Origin: Chrysopilus asiliformis
Taxonomy: Eukaryota > Arthropoda > Insecta > Diptera > Rhagionidae
Reading direction: 5' to 3'
Length of the DNA: 64,000 bases
NCBI GenBank assembly: GCA_964034945.1
Contig: OZ035961.1
Span: forward strand, 6,182,001-6,246,000
Shown here: positions 49,143-58,010 of the stretch, in pieces
How the letters are laid out: each line of letters starts with the position of its first letter
Position numbering within the stretch: position 1 is the stretch's first letter
Translations under genes and position numbers: made by a program
The notes under the pieces: generated by a model
Databases searched by the model: none
Told to the model about the DNA's origin: nothing
What the model saw: only the letters and a program-made list of their open reading frames with translations

Positions 49143-49455
49143 TAGCCGACGATATGCAAAATTCTATTATTTCTTATTTTTAGTTATCTAATCTTATCTT
49201 TAGTTACCTAATCTGTGATTAAATGCTATTCTCTTGGCCCCATCGTTGACGGTTTATGTTTTTTTTTCTCAGTATTTTAAGCTTAAACAAACACTAAATC
49301 TTTTGCTTTCCCAACCCAAGCAGATTTCTAGAAAAAAGCTCATGACTCAATAATCCGCTAACAATCACTCCGAATGGAATATGATATATGAAAGGATTGC
49401 ATAATTCAAAACACATAAAAATCTACACGCAGTGAAAAAGCGGTGAATCTAACTA
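49143..49455. other. Nothing recognised
   Basis: AT-rich. TACACGCAGTGAAAAA at 49425-49440 resembles the start of CACTCAGAGAAA-type ends. It could pair with TTTTTTCTCTGAGTGTA at 50959-50975 as the ends of one old composite element, but this is weak. Confidence 0.35.
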
Positions 49456-49643
49456 CAGTAGAATCCCGATAATTCGTACCCCGATAATTCGTATATCCCG
49501 CTAATTCGTATGAATTTGCTGGTCCCTTGAAAAAAATCCCGATAATTCGTACCCCGATAATTCGTACCCCGATAATTCGTATGTCCCGCTAATTCGTATG
49601 AATTTGGTGGTCCCTTGAAATACGAATTATCGGGATTCTACTG
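49456..49643. mobile_element. Pogo-like MITE, 188 bp, TA-flanked, internally duplicated
   Basis: CAGTAGAATCCCGATAATTC at the left and GAATTATCGGGATTCTACTG at the right are perfect inverted repeats (about 23 bp). TA lies at 49454-49455 and 49644-49645. CAGT ends and a TA target suggest pogo. The left repeat with its tail (CCCGATAATTCGTA...CCGCTAATTCGTATGAATTTG...GGTCCCTTGAAA) is present twice in tandem inside. Confidence 0.88.
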
Positions 49644-49645
49644 TA

Positions 49646-50553
49646 TAACTAAAATACACTGCGAGAAATGGAGTAAAGGTTTTAAACCTGCTGCAGGAAT
49701 ACTTTTGCTAGTACCGGATAAATTTTCTTACATTAGATGTCTGTTTATCTACAGATGGCATCTGTCAACTTGGTGTAGGTTAAGGGGGGAACATTTATTT
49801 GATTAGCCTGCAATATTTGAACACGTTTGCCTGAGGCAGGCAATGCGACGATGTAAGAGATTGTAAATTTTTACCAAGCCTATAAGAGGTATACAATTTG
49901 CTCAGGACTGGTAAACGTTACACTTGTATAAGGCAAATAAAAAAAATTGTTGAAAAAACAACCTGCCACAGGTAAACAAAAAATATGTTTACTTGTAGCA
50001 TAAGTACATGTAGAGAGCTGTCAATTGAACTAAAAAGATGTGGAGTAATATTTTTACTGCTTACCTGCAGTAAATGTACAGTTAATTTGTGGGAGTGGAA
50101 ATTTTAAAATTCATAATTCGCCCAGGTTTTGTGAACTCGGAGTAGATACGGCAAATTCAAGTGGAATTCAGCAGCCACCCATCGAGACCATCTGATCGCT
50201 CGCTTGACTGTAAATCACCACCAACCAAGAAGGATGTGTGGTACCCCCCTGTGCTCTATGTTCCACAATTTTTATGCGATAATTTTAAAAGTGTTATTCG
50301 ATTTCTACAGGAGAACTGTTGGCCTATGGAAGTTGATTGGTTCTCTTTTTGGTCAACTATGGACGATGTCTGTTCGACTCGAGAAAGTAAAGCTTAATTG
50401 TATTAGGTAATTATCATAAGAAAGATTACAGCTATTATAGGGTTAATACATTTGTGTCAGGAAATACTCCATTTCTGGTGGCTGTATACACGGTGTAAAT
50501 GTTTCTCTACTGTTACTCAAACTTTACCTGGAATACTTGGAAAATATTGTAGA
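49646..50553. other. No supported gene
   Basis: It contains several ACCTGC.GCAGGTAA-like words (CCTGCTGCAGG 49687, GCCTGAGGCAGGC 49830, CCTGCCACAGGTAAAC 49961, TTACCTGCAGTAAATG 50063). These suggest a degraded element with palindromic subterminal repeats. The frame at 50161-50397 is not recognised. Confidence 0.35.
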
Positions 50554-50895
50554 CTAGCTTGCATACCCGTCGTTGCCGGGTTAAGTTTTTTCAAATTTAT
50601 TTTTTTATTTTTTGATGGTCTATATTGGAGCTAATTTCAGGCCAATCGGTTCAATAGTTTCCCCGCGAAAGAGTAACATAGCGCAAAAACTAAGTTTCGA
50701 AATCACTTTACCCCCTCCCCTTACTCTCCCACCCCTCGCGCTACTTTTCCATATGTCTATGTTGGAACCAGAACTACCACAGACACTCATGCCAAATTTC
50801 AAGTCAATCGGTTCAACCGTTTTTGCGTGAAAGAGGAACAGGCAGACAGACAGACAGACAGACAGACACCAACTCATTTTTATATATTAGTATGA
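50554..50895 (-). mobile_element. Non-autonomous Helitron, copy 4 (reverse, short form)
   Basis: On the minus strand it runs from TCATACTAATATATAAAAAT (after A) to GGTATGCAAGCTAG (before T), with the hairpin intact. It is 342 bp: one ~150-bp internal module is missing. The junction fuses the start of module 2 with the tail of module 3, as expected of recombination between modules. Confidence 0.9.
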
Positions 50896-50954
50896 TTGAT
50901 TGTAAATCATTGTAAATTCCCATTTCCAAATGAAGGTGAACTTTGATCGCCAGA

Positions 50955-51165
50955 GCACTTTTTTCTCTGAGTGTAGTTAATTTCAATTGCGAAATAGTTC
51001 ATTTCAATTACAAAAATAGTCACTTTAGCCACAAAATAGAAAATTTTCATAAAAATAGTAGGTTTACACTATTTTTGTAATTGAAATTAACTATTTTGAT
51101 TATAGTCCCGTTTCCTCGTTATAAAATAGTGGCATTTACTATTTTTCCCTTGGTGTAGTTCTTAC
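50955..51165. repeat. Family G copy 3
   Basis: TTTTTTCTCTGAGTGTAGTTAA, several ATTTCAATT.C.AAATAG words on both strands, TATAGTCCCGTTTCCTCGTTATAAAATAGT and CCTTGGTGTAG. It shares the vocabulary of 24070 and 34436 in inverted arrangement, so it can fold on itself. Confidence 0.5.
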
Positions 51166-51224
51166 ACTATTGTTATATATGTTATATATTAAAAAATATT
51201 ACAAACACTAGATTAAATTAACCT

Positions 51225-51800
51225 CTAAACATAACAAAAGCTATAATTGCCAATCTGGCAATTATTGAAAACCCGTATGGTGATATTCGTATCAAAATTC
51301 GAACAGTTGTACCAAAATTCCACTTTGAAGTCAAACTTTGCAATAAGATTTTTTAAAATTTTTTCCAATCGGATTTTGATGTATGGGAGTTTTATGTAGA
51401 ATCATATCCTAAATAACTTTTGTTCTTAGACTTTTTTGATACGATGCACCGTTTTCGAGATATACACAAAAACCGTTTTCGTTCGTATGGGGGGTACCCC
51501 CCCTAATGGTCCATTTTTGCCCATTAACGAACTTAGCCTCGCATTTTACGAAAAACGGATCTGTGCAAAATTTCAAGTCTCTAGCTCAATCCGTGCGCCC
51601 GCAATCCGCGCCACAGACAGACAGACGGACAGACGGACAGACGGACAGACAGACGGACAGACAGACGGACGGACATGCAGAAATTAATTATTTTTATCAT
51701 TCTAAACACACTGGTGTAATTCATTTTTATGTGTGATGACGGGATCTTGGCGTTACAAACGGTAAGGCAAAGTTAATATACCCTTTGGTTTCACCATACG
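51225..51800 (+). repeat. Family A copy reaching the 3' end (copy A3)
   Basis: AAACATAACAAAAGCTATAATTGCC, CCAATCGGATTTTGATGTATGGGAG, TGATACGATGCACCGTTTTCGAGA, GTATGGGGGGTACCC, CATTAACGAACTTAGCCTCGCATTTTACG, GCAAAATTTCAAGTCTCTAGCTC, a (GACAGACG)n tract, then GCGTTACAAACGGTAAGGCAAAGTTAATATACCC and GGGTATAAAAATAAC. This copy gives the best view of the family's 3' half. Confidence 0.7.
51612..51674. repeat. (GACAGACG)n microsatellite
   Basis: GACA/GACG tetranucleotide array inside family A copy A3. The Asp-Arg-Gln-Thr strings it encodes are artefacts. Confidence 0.95.
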
Positions 51801-54745
51801 GGTATAAAAATAACTTCTCTATAACCTCTAAAAACAATAAACGACAAATTTTAATTTATGATAAACCATTTCGATAGTTTCAACTTTCAACTGTAGTTGC
51901 CATAATTTTAATTAATAAATTTGCTATTGTAAGTAGTAGAATAGTTTTGTATGTAAAATTTGATTATTTTATATATCAATTTATTTAATATTAAAGTATA
52001 ATTATTTATTTGGATACTTTGGCTGGTATTGAATATAAGTCATGTCGAATTAAGCAAAACCAAAATAATTTAAAATTAATATTTGGGAAATTTTCTCTTT
52101 TTTTTATTGATGGTTCTGTACAAATTTAAATATTTCGGTTTATTTAGCAATGCGTAATTTTATCCGCAAGCACGTAGATTTACATAAAACTGTAATATCT
52201 ATAAACGTATATTTGTATGAGTGTATACAAGTATAATGCTTAATATAATAATGTTGATATGTTAATGCGTGTATTTCGAATGCGAGCATAGCATACAACT
52301 TATACACGGATGTTTGTATTTTAATCATGATTCTGTATACAAATCAAACATTCGTTTGCATCTGGTGGATTTCATTTCTCATTTATATGTATATATGAAT
52401 GCACATTCTATTAGACTAAAAATCCATGGTGAAATGAGAGATGGTGCAATGTCGATGAAAAGTGGATAATGCTAACATATGCATATGGTATGCTTAGTAC
52501 TAATATCGAGCATCAACCAAGTGAAATGCAATGATCAGCTTTTCTATATACACTTTTCTATCCCGAACCTCCTGTCACTAGCGATCCTGTCATATCCTAT
52601 TCTGATGTCGTCATCCCTTTCATGATGAAATTTGATTCTAAACAGAAAATTTCGAACTGGCTAGCTGCAAAATCCACCTTAATTGGTATTCACGACATCA
52701 TCGCCGTATGGTATTATAACGAGGAGTCCAGCAGGATGAAGCGCCGGTCTCGTCCTCTTTGTACAGAACTCACATGAAACATGTTTATGGAAATTATATG
52801 CAACTGTTAAATATTTGACGAGACATGAAAAATGTTGAAGAACATGGAAAATACCAAACATTCAATTGTAATGTAGATAGCTAGATATAGATGGGATTTT
52901 ATCTATACACATTAAACATAAAAGGAGATATATGTTCACACGTCATGTTAGCAACAGTATCAAAAACATAAATCCACGGATATAGACATAATTGCTATTA
53001 AATAACACTTGATTATTTCAGTGCGAAACTAAAATCGTTAAAGGCATTAGGTACAAGAAATGAAAGGATTCCATTGTTTCCGGATGTTGAAATGTATCTC
53101 GCATATTTTCCCTATGAATCTTTCTAAAGTAGTTATGGAGACAGTTGCGTAACTAGGAATCTAAGCCACCTCCTCCCACGTCACGAAAATTAAACTTTTG
53201 TCTCGGCGTTTCCAATTCAGTGCTACATTTATCAAACCCTAGAAAAGATGAATTAATCATTGATTTAGTAATTATCAACAAATTTCTTAAAAACTGAACT
53301 TAATCACTACTATCAAGAATTAAAACCCAAAATTTATATTCTCTTTGCAATCATAAAATCTTTTAAATTTCCTGTTTAAGAACAACAAAAATTTAATGCA
53401 ATCGATGAAATCTTTCATGAAATTCCTGTCTGTTATAGCAGATTTCAAAGAGATTTCCGGCAAATAATGACTTATAAAATTTTCAAAAGCAGTTCAAGTT
53501 TTTTTTTCTTTCTTCTATTTAATGTCTACAGTTTCATTTCCATTATTTCAATAGAAATTGTGTTTTGTATTTCGAAAAACCTCATCACGTTTTAAAACAT
53601 TTTCCAACAGACATCTAATATTGTGTGTAATTGCTGAACACGATTTGCCCAATTACTTTCACCATCTTATTATTTTAGTCACATACGAGCCTGTTAAGCA
53701 AAAATAGATTTGTCATGATGAGTCTTCCAAGATTTTTCAAAAAAAAAAAAAATGACGAACACAAAACAAAAAAATAAAAAATTGTAGAAAGTGGGGATGA
53801 AGAATATCAACGACAGCGGCAACAACAACAAATAAAGGGAAATAATATAAAATCGAATAAAGTGAGAGAAAACAAGGAAAAAAGCTGTGAAATGCTCATG
53901 ACCGACATACAAAACAAGTGATAGTATGTTTCAAGTGTAAATGGAAAACCTTGGATGGACCATTAATCATTTTTACTGTCGACGCTATAAAATCGGTCGG
54001 CATGGAGGACACCCGAAAAGTCCCTTACGGCTCAAGCTAAGAGGCGAACATTCTTCGCCACCCCCACTTCACTCACCCACCCACTTAACCCAGAATAGTA
54101 AAAAAAACCCAAAAAAAAATCGAAAAAAAAACTTTCACTATCCTTGTCTCTCCGCACGATGGCAATCTCAACCCTTAGCCACTCAGTTCTTAACCTTCAG
54201 TTTTCCTGCCCATATCCAGCCATGATCCTCCCGTTCCGCATCCCTCCTGTGTGTATTCATTGCATGGCATTGGCGAAAAAAGAATTTTCCACCCCGAGTT
54301 GGGAAAATACAAAGTTCCATATTCGCAAAAGTACCACTGGAATAGTCTGTTTGGGCATAATAAATGATATCTTTGAGCTAAGCAATCATAAGGATGGAAG
54401 GCAACAAATCAATAATTTTGTACTGAATCCACAGAATTTAATGAGAACCGACATCAGAGTTCGTCGCGTTGACATTTTTTTTTTTAACTCCCAAGTTTCC
54501 TCTTTTTTTCGATTATAATGTAAAGATGTTTTCGTTATCGCAAATTAAACAATATTCCATCATTCAACCGTAAATACGATTTTCCGTGTATTTATCTTTT
54601 GCTATATTCTTTTCTATGTCAACACGAATTTCTATAAAAAATTTCTTTGATTTCTAGTCTAGTTGAGTTCCGTTTTAAGGCGAAACGACGAAACGAATGG
54701 ACAAGAAGTGAGAAGATGAATCTAAACAAAAATCATCTTGTCTTG
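51801..54745. other. Nothing recognised with confidence
   Basis: AT-rich to about 52550. 52560-52870 and 53940-54500 are less AT-biased. In the latter, two overlapping frames (53941-54225 and 54144-54518, the second of 124 codons) have ordinary composition, but no domain, signal peptide or membrane segment that I recognise. Confidence 0.35.
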
Positions 54746-54799
54746 AAACATATTGAGAAAACATAAGAAAGCTACCAATGGCTGAGGCCAATTGTCAAA

Positions 54800-55130
54800 T
54801 CATACTAATATATAAAAATGAGTTGGTGTCTGTCTGTCTGTCTGTTCCTCTTTCACGCAAAAACAGCTCAACCGATTGACTTGAAATGTGACATGAGTGT
54901 CTGTGGTAGTTCTGGTTCCAACATAGGCATACGGAAAAGAAGAGCGAGGGGTGGGGGGAGTAAGGGGAAGGGGTAAAGTGATCTCGAAACTTAGCTCTTC
55001 CTCTATGTTACCCTTTCGCGGGGAAACTACCGAGCCGATTGGCCTGAAGTTTAGTTCCAACATAACCATCAAAAAAATAAAATAAAAATTTGAAAAAACT
55101 TAACCCGGCAACGACGGGTATGCAAGCTAG
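54800..55130 (+). mobile_element. Non-autonomous Helitron, copy 5 (short form)
   Basis: TCATACTAATATATAAAAAT follows A, and GGTATGCAAGCTAG precedes T. The rejoined flank GTCAAA|TACTCTATATGAGG equals the uninterrupted family A sequence at 652 (GTCAAATACTCTCTATGATG) and 2747 (GGCAAATACTCTATATGAGG). 331 bp, one module fewer than copies 1-3. Confidence 0.92.
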
Positions 55131-55595
55131 TACTCTATATGAGGACAAACAAATTTTTTATAGAAAAAAATCAATTTGTGTGAGAAACAGGGAAAGAACT
55201 GGTCCATTTAGATTTTGATGTATGAAAAGGTTATGTAAAACCAGATTCTAAATACATTTCGTCTTTATATATTTTCCGACACAATGCACCGTTATCGAGA
55301 AAATAAAAAAATAGTAGACTATTTGTATGGGGGAGGAAGAAAAAAGAGGTTGCACCGGATTTTGATGTATGGATGAATTATGAAAAATCCTATTCTAAAT
55401 ACATTTGACCTTTCTAAATTTGTCAATACGACTCACCATGTTTGAGAAAATTATAAAAAAAAACTATTAAGTTTATATGGGGGAGGGGAAAGGAATGATC
55501 CGATTTTGCCCGTTCAACAACTTGGCCTTGTTACTTACGAGAAACGCAACTGTAAAAATTTTCAAGTCTCTAGCTCGATCCTTTCGAGAGTTATG

Positions 55596-55875
55596 GACTG
55601 TGTTTACATTGGGATTCACTTTGAGGTGGCACGTCTTTCGTCATTTTTCTGCACACGGTTCGCTTCATCTGGATTCACTAAACCAGTTTCATCAAGAAAA
55701 CTAAAGACACAGGTTCCAACGACCAGACTCAAAAACCGGTTTGCGACCGATAATTTTAAGTGAATCTAAACTTCGTTCGCTCTTTTTGGTTTCCCTCCCC
55801 ACTGCGTCCCTCACCCTGACTTGGCCGGAGCGAAAGACGTGCCGCCTCAAAATGAGTCCTAATGTAAACACAGTC
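55596..55875. mobile_element. MITE, 280 bp, ~45-bp inverted repeats, ATG duplication
   Basis: GACTGTGTTTACATTGGGAT and on (TCACTTTGAGGTGGCACGTCTTTCG) is mirrored at 55826-55875, ending CCTAATGTAAACACAGTC. ATG is repeated just outside (55593-55595 and 55876-55878). Removing the element and one ATG restores GAGTTATGGTGTTCACGG, the family A sequence seen in reverse at 20785-20810. No coding capacity, superfamily unknown. Confidence 0.82.
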
Positions 55876-56010
55876 ATGGTGTTCACGGACAGACAGACAT
55901 GCGGACATAAAAATCTTTGGCCATACCAAACACCGTGATGTAGTTCAGTTTTGTGTCCGACGATGGGCTCGATGCGTTACAAACGGTCTTCTAAATCGAA
56001 TATAACGAGG

Positions 56011-56950
56011 AAAACCTTCTTCTAACCACAGTTTTCAAGATTGTTGTTTACCCATATTCAATAAAACAGTTGAAATTTAAAGCCTTATGACTTGGTTGTG
56101 CACAAAAACGTTCTATAAAACAACAACGACTAAAAAGAGACCAACATTTGGTGAATATTTAAATATTGCAATAATTTTTGACTTTTCTCTAATCACAGAA
56201 ATCAAAAAAAAATATTTGTTGATTTTTCAACGAAAAACAAATTTTAATTGATTTTTCAGGAAAAACAAAAATTAAAACACGCCTGATTTGCTCCTTTAAA
56301 CTTGGTTTTTCTGTCTAACTGTAAGCAAAAAAGTGAATCAAAAACATAAACATGGAATATTCAATTCAGTCGATTGTATAAATAAATATTTATCGTACCT
56401 ATATAGAAAAATCAATTTATTTGAGAGCGATTCATTTCAGCCACAAGTTGTGGCTAGAAACATACGAATTGTGGTTGAATTCGTTAAACACGTACTAGCA
56501 TAAATGGGTACAGAATATTCATAAAAAGTTTTTGCTGCATCACCTTGATTTATATGCAGGTAAACCTGAAACATTTTGTTTTTATTTCTAAAACAGTGAA
56601 AACACATACTCTGAAATGTCTCTTTAATAATGGCCGGGGGCATATTGCTATCTAAACACGTATTTATCATTTAATGTGTGTTCTTAACGAATGCCTATGT
56701 TTAAAAAGATACATAAGAACCTTGACCGTTTTAGCCTAGTTATCATAAAACTTAAGAAAAGATTTGTTTAACTGTCGGGAACATAAAGATGTCAAATGTC
56801 GTTTTCAAACAAACAGAAGCTAACGTGTTGCTTAAACAATTGATTTTAAAAAAAATACACATGAAACATTTTTGTAAATAATTCAAGACTGTGTCTTCCG
56901 ACTGCTGGGTGATTCGTGATCATCGGAGATTGTTAAACATTATTATTTAA
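56011..56950. other. AT-rich, nothing recognised
   Basis: A reverse 77-codon frame (56437-56670) is unrecognised. No element ends. Confidence 0.45.
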
Positions 56951-57203
56951 ATAGCTTACATACCCGTCGTTGCCGGGTTAAGTTTTTTGTCTAAGTTTTA
57001 GAATACGAAGAAAACCGGAAAGAACTTAAAAACTTTTTAATCGGTTTATGTTGGGGCTGGACCTCCGACGAATATCTATGCCAAATTTCATGCCAATCAA
57101 TTCAGTAGTTTCCCCGCGAAAGAGTAACATAGAGGGAAAACTAAGTTTCGATATGACTTTACCTTCTTCCCTTACTCCCCCCACCTCTCGGGCCACTTTT
57201 TAA

Positions 57204-57462
57204 CACGTTGGCTACCATGTGAGTCACCGCTGTACACACACTATTGTCATTACCGTCAGTTTCTCAAGTTCCATGGTTGAGTGCAGTCGCTCGTGCGGTA
57301 CAAAGGGGGTTTTTTTATCCGTTATATTTTATTCGATTCGTTCGTTTTTGTCTGTATTGATCTTGTGTTCACTGGTGACTCACAAAGTACAGAAATGATT
57401 TTTGCGTTTTTTCCCAGTGTATACTAGCGGAGTAAGCGTTTTTTTGGCTGGTAGCCTACGTG
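57204..57462. mobile_element. piggyBac-like MITE, 259 bp, TTAA duplication
   Basis: CACGTTGGCTACCA at the left and TGGTAGCCTACGTG at the right (one mismatch) lie directly inside TTAA on both sides (57200-57203 and 57463-57466). Removing it restores CACTTTTTAATGGGTCTATG, matching Helitron copy 2 in reverse (24760-24780). TTAA with exact restoration is the piggyBac signature. The end sequence itself is not the classic piggyBac end, so the superfamily call rests on the target. Confidence 0.82.
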
Positions 57463-57502
57463 TTAATGGGTCTATGTTGGGGCTGGACCCCCGAAGAACA
57501 TC

Positions 57503-57712
57503 TGGAGAATGTACCCCCGCTATGGCAACCCTCGGGCCATTTTAGGTTCGAGGCGTGTGACAAACTATTTTTTTGTTGTTGTGCAAAAGTCATTAACTTG
57601 AACAGAAGGGCTTTTGCAAGTTTTGTTACATTGTGAAGATTAAAAAGAACAAAAACGTAAACGTACGTTAGTTTTATTTTCATAACACATCAAAGATCCA
57701 TTAACTTCAACA
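57503..57712 (+). repeat. Left LTR, 210 bp
   Basis: It begins TGGAGAATGTACCCCCGC and ends TCCATTAACTTCAACA (TG...CA). Identical by eye to 63291-63500. It is short for an LTR. The antisense frame across it is repeated in both LTRs and is not a gene. Confidence 0.95.
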
Positions 57713-57714
57713 TT

Positions 57715-57731
57715 TGGTCGATCGAGCCGAA
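57715..57731 (+). promoter_or_regulatory. Putative primer-binding site
   Basis: TGGTCGATCGAGCCGAA starts two bases after the LTR. TGG pairs with the universal CCA of a tRNA 3' end. Which tRNA primes cannot be told without the host tRNA set. Confidence 0.65.
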
Positions 57732-58010
57732 TTTATTCGGAATTTGCATAAAACTCAAAGGGACTTTGCCCTGAAAGCGGAGCAAGATCATTACGCAAGA
57801 GCGAGTCAGCTATCGACTAATCGAGTCGGTCACTCGCACCACTTCATTGTTAAGCAGACAACAAAGCAGACAGCGCGGGGGGATAATACAACAAAAGTCA
57901 CCCGTATCCCAGCAAACAAAACATCAATTGAACCACAAGGTAAGGCAATTCATTTCTTTCCTTGTACCACACGTATCCGTCCCTTTATCCCCTTCAAATA
58001 AGTGAATAAA
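57732..58010 (+). other. BEL untranslated leader
   Basis: A reading frame is open from a TTG at 57714 to a stop at 57999, in the same phase as gag-pol, but it has no ATG and starts at the primer-binding site. It is most likely leader RNA. Confidence 0.6.

Larger units (their letters stand above)
54750..56010 (+). repeat. Family A copy (A4), split by Helitron 5 and a 280-bp MITE
   Basis: GAAAACATAAGAAAGCTACCAATG, GGCCAATTGTCAAA|Helitron|TACTCTATATGAGGAC, TAGATTTTGATGTATG, ACATTTCGTCTTTATATATTTTCC, GCACCGTTATCGAGAAAA, a second module at 55355-55480, then CGATTTTGCCCGTTCAACAACTTGGCC, TTTTCAAGTCTCTAGCTCGATCC, CGAGAGTTATG|MITE|ATGGTGTTCACGGACAGACAG and GCGTTACAAACGGT. This is the longest copy, and its two insertion points are both resolved by other family A copies. 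Confidence 0.78.

Noticed and set aside
49427..50975. One large element with TACACGCAGTGAAAAA / TTTTTTCTCTGAGTGTA ends containing the pogo MITE and Helitron 4
   Set aside because: The end match is short and imperfect and the interior gives no support. Kept only as a remark.
51612..51674. Possible CRISPR array or other regularly spaced repeat
   Set aside because: The units are contiguous tetranucleotides without unique spacers, in an insect-type nuclear sequence.
57204..57462. Classic piggyBac element
   Set aside because: No transposase and the end sequence is not the classic one. Only the TTAA target and inverted ends support a piggyBac-like MITE.
57456..57683. Antisense frame in the LTR (also at 63250-63471)
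   Set aside because: It is present twice only because the LTRs are identical. No domain, and it overlaps the LTR fully.
57714..58001. 95-codon frame upstream of gag-pol as a separate gene
   Set aside because: It lacks an ATG, begins on the primer-binding site and has no recognisable domain. Better read as leader RNA.
58002..58010. GTG at 58002 as the start of gag-pol
   Set aside because: Eukaryotic translation would use the ATG nine bases later at 58011. The frame merely opens after a stop at 57999.
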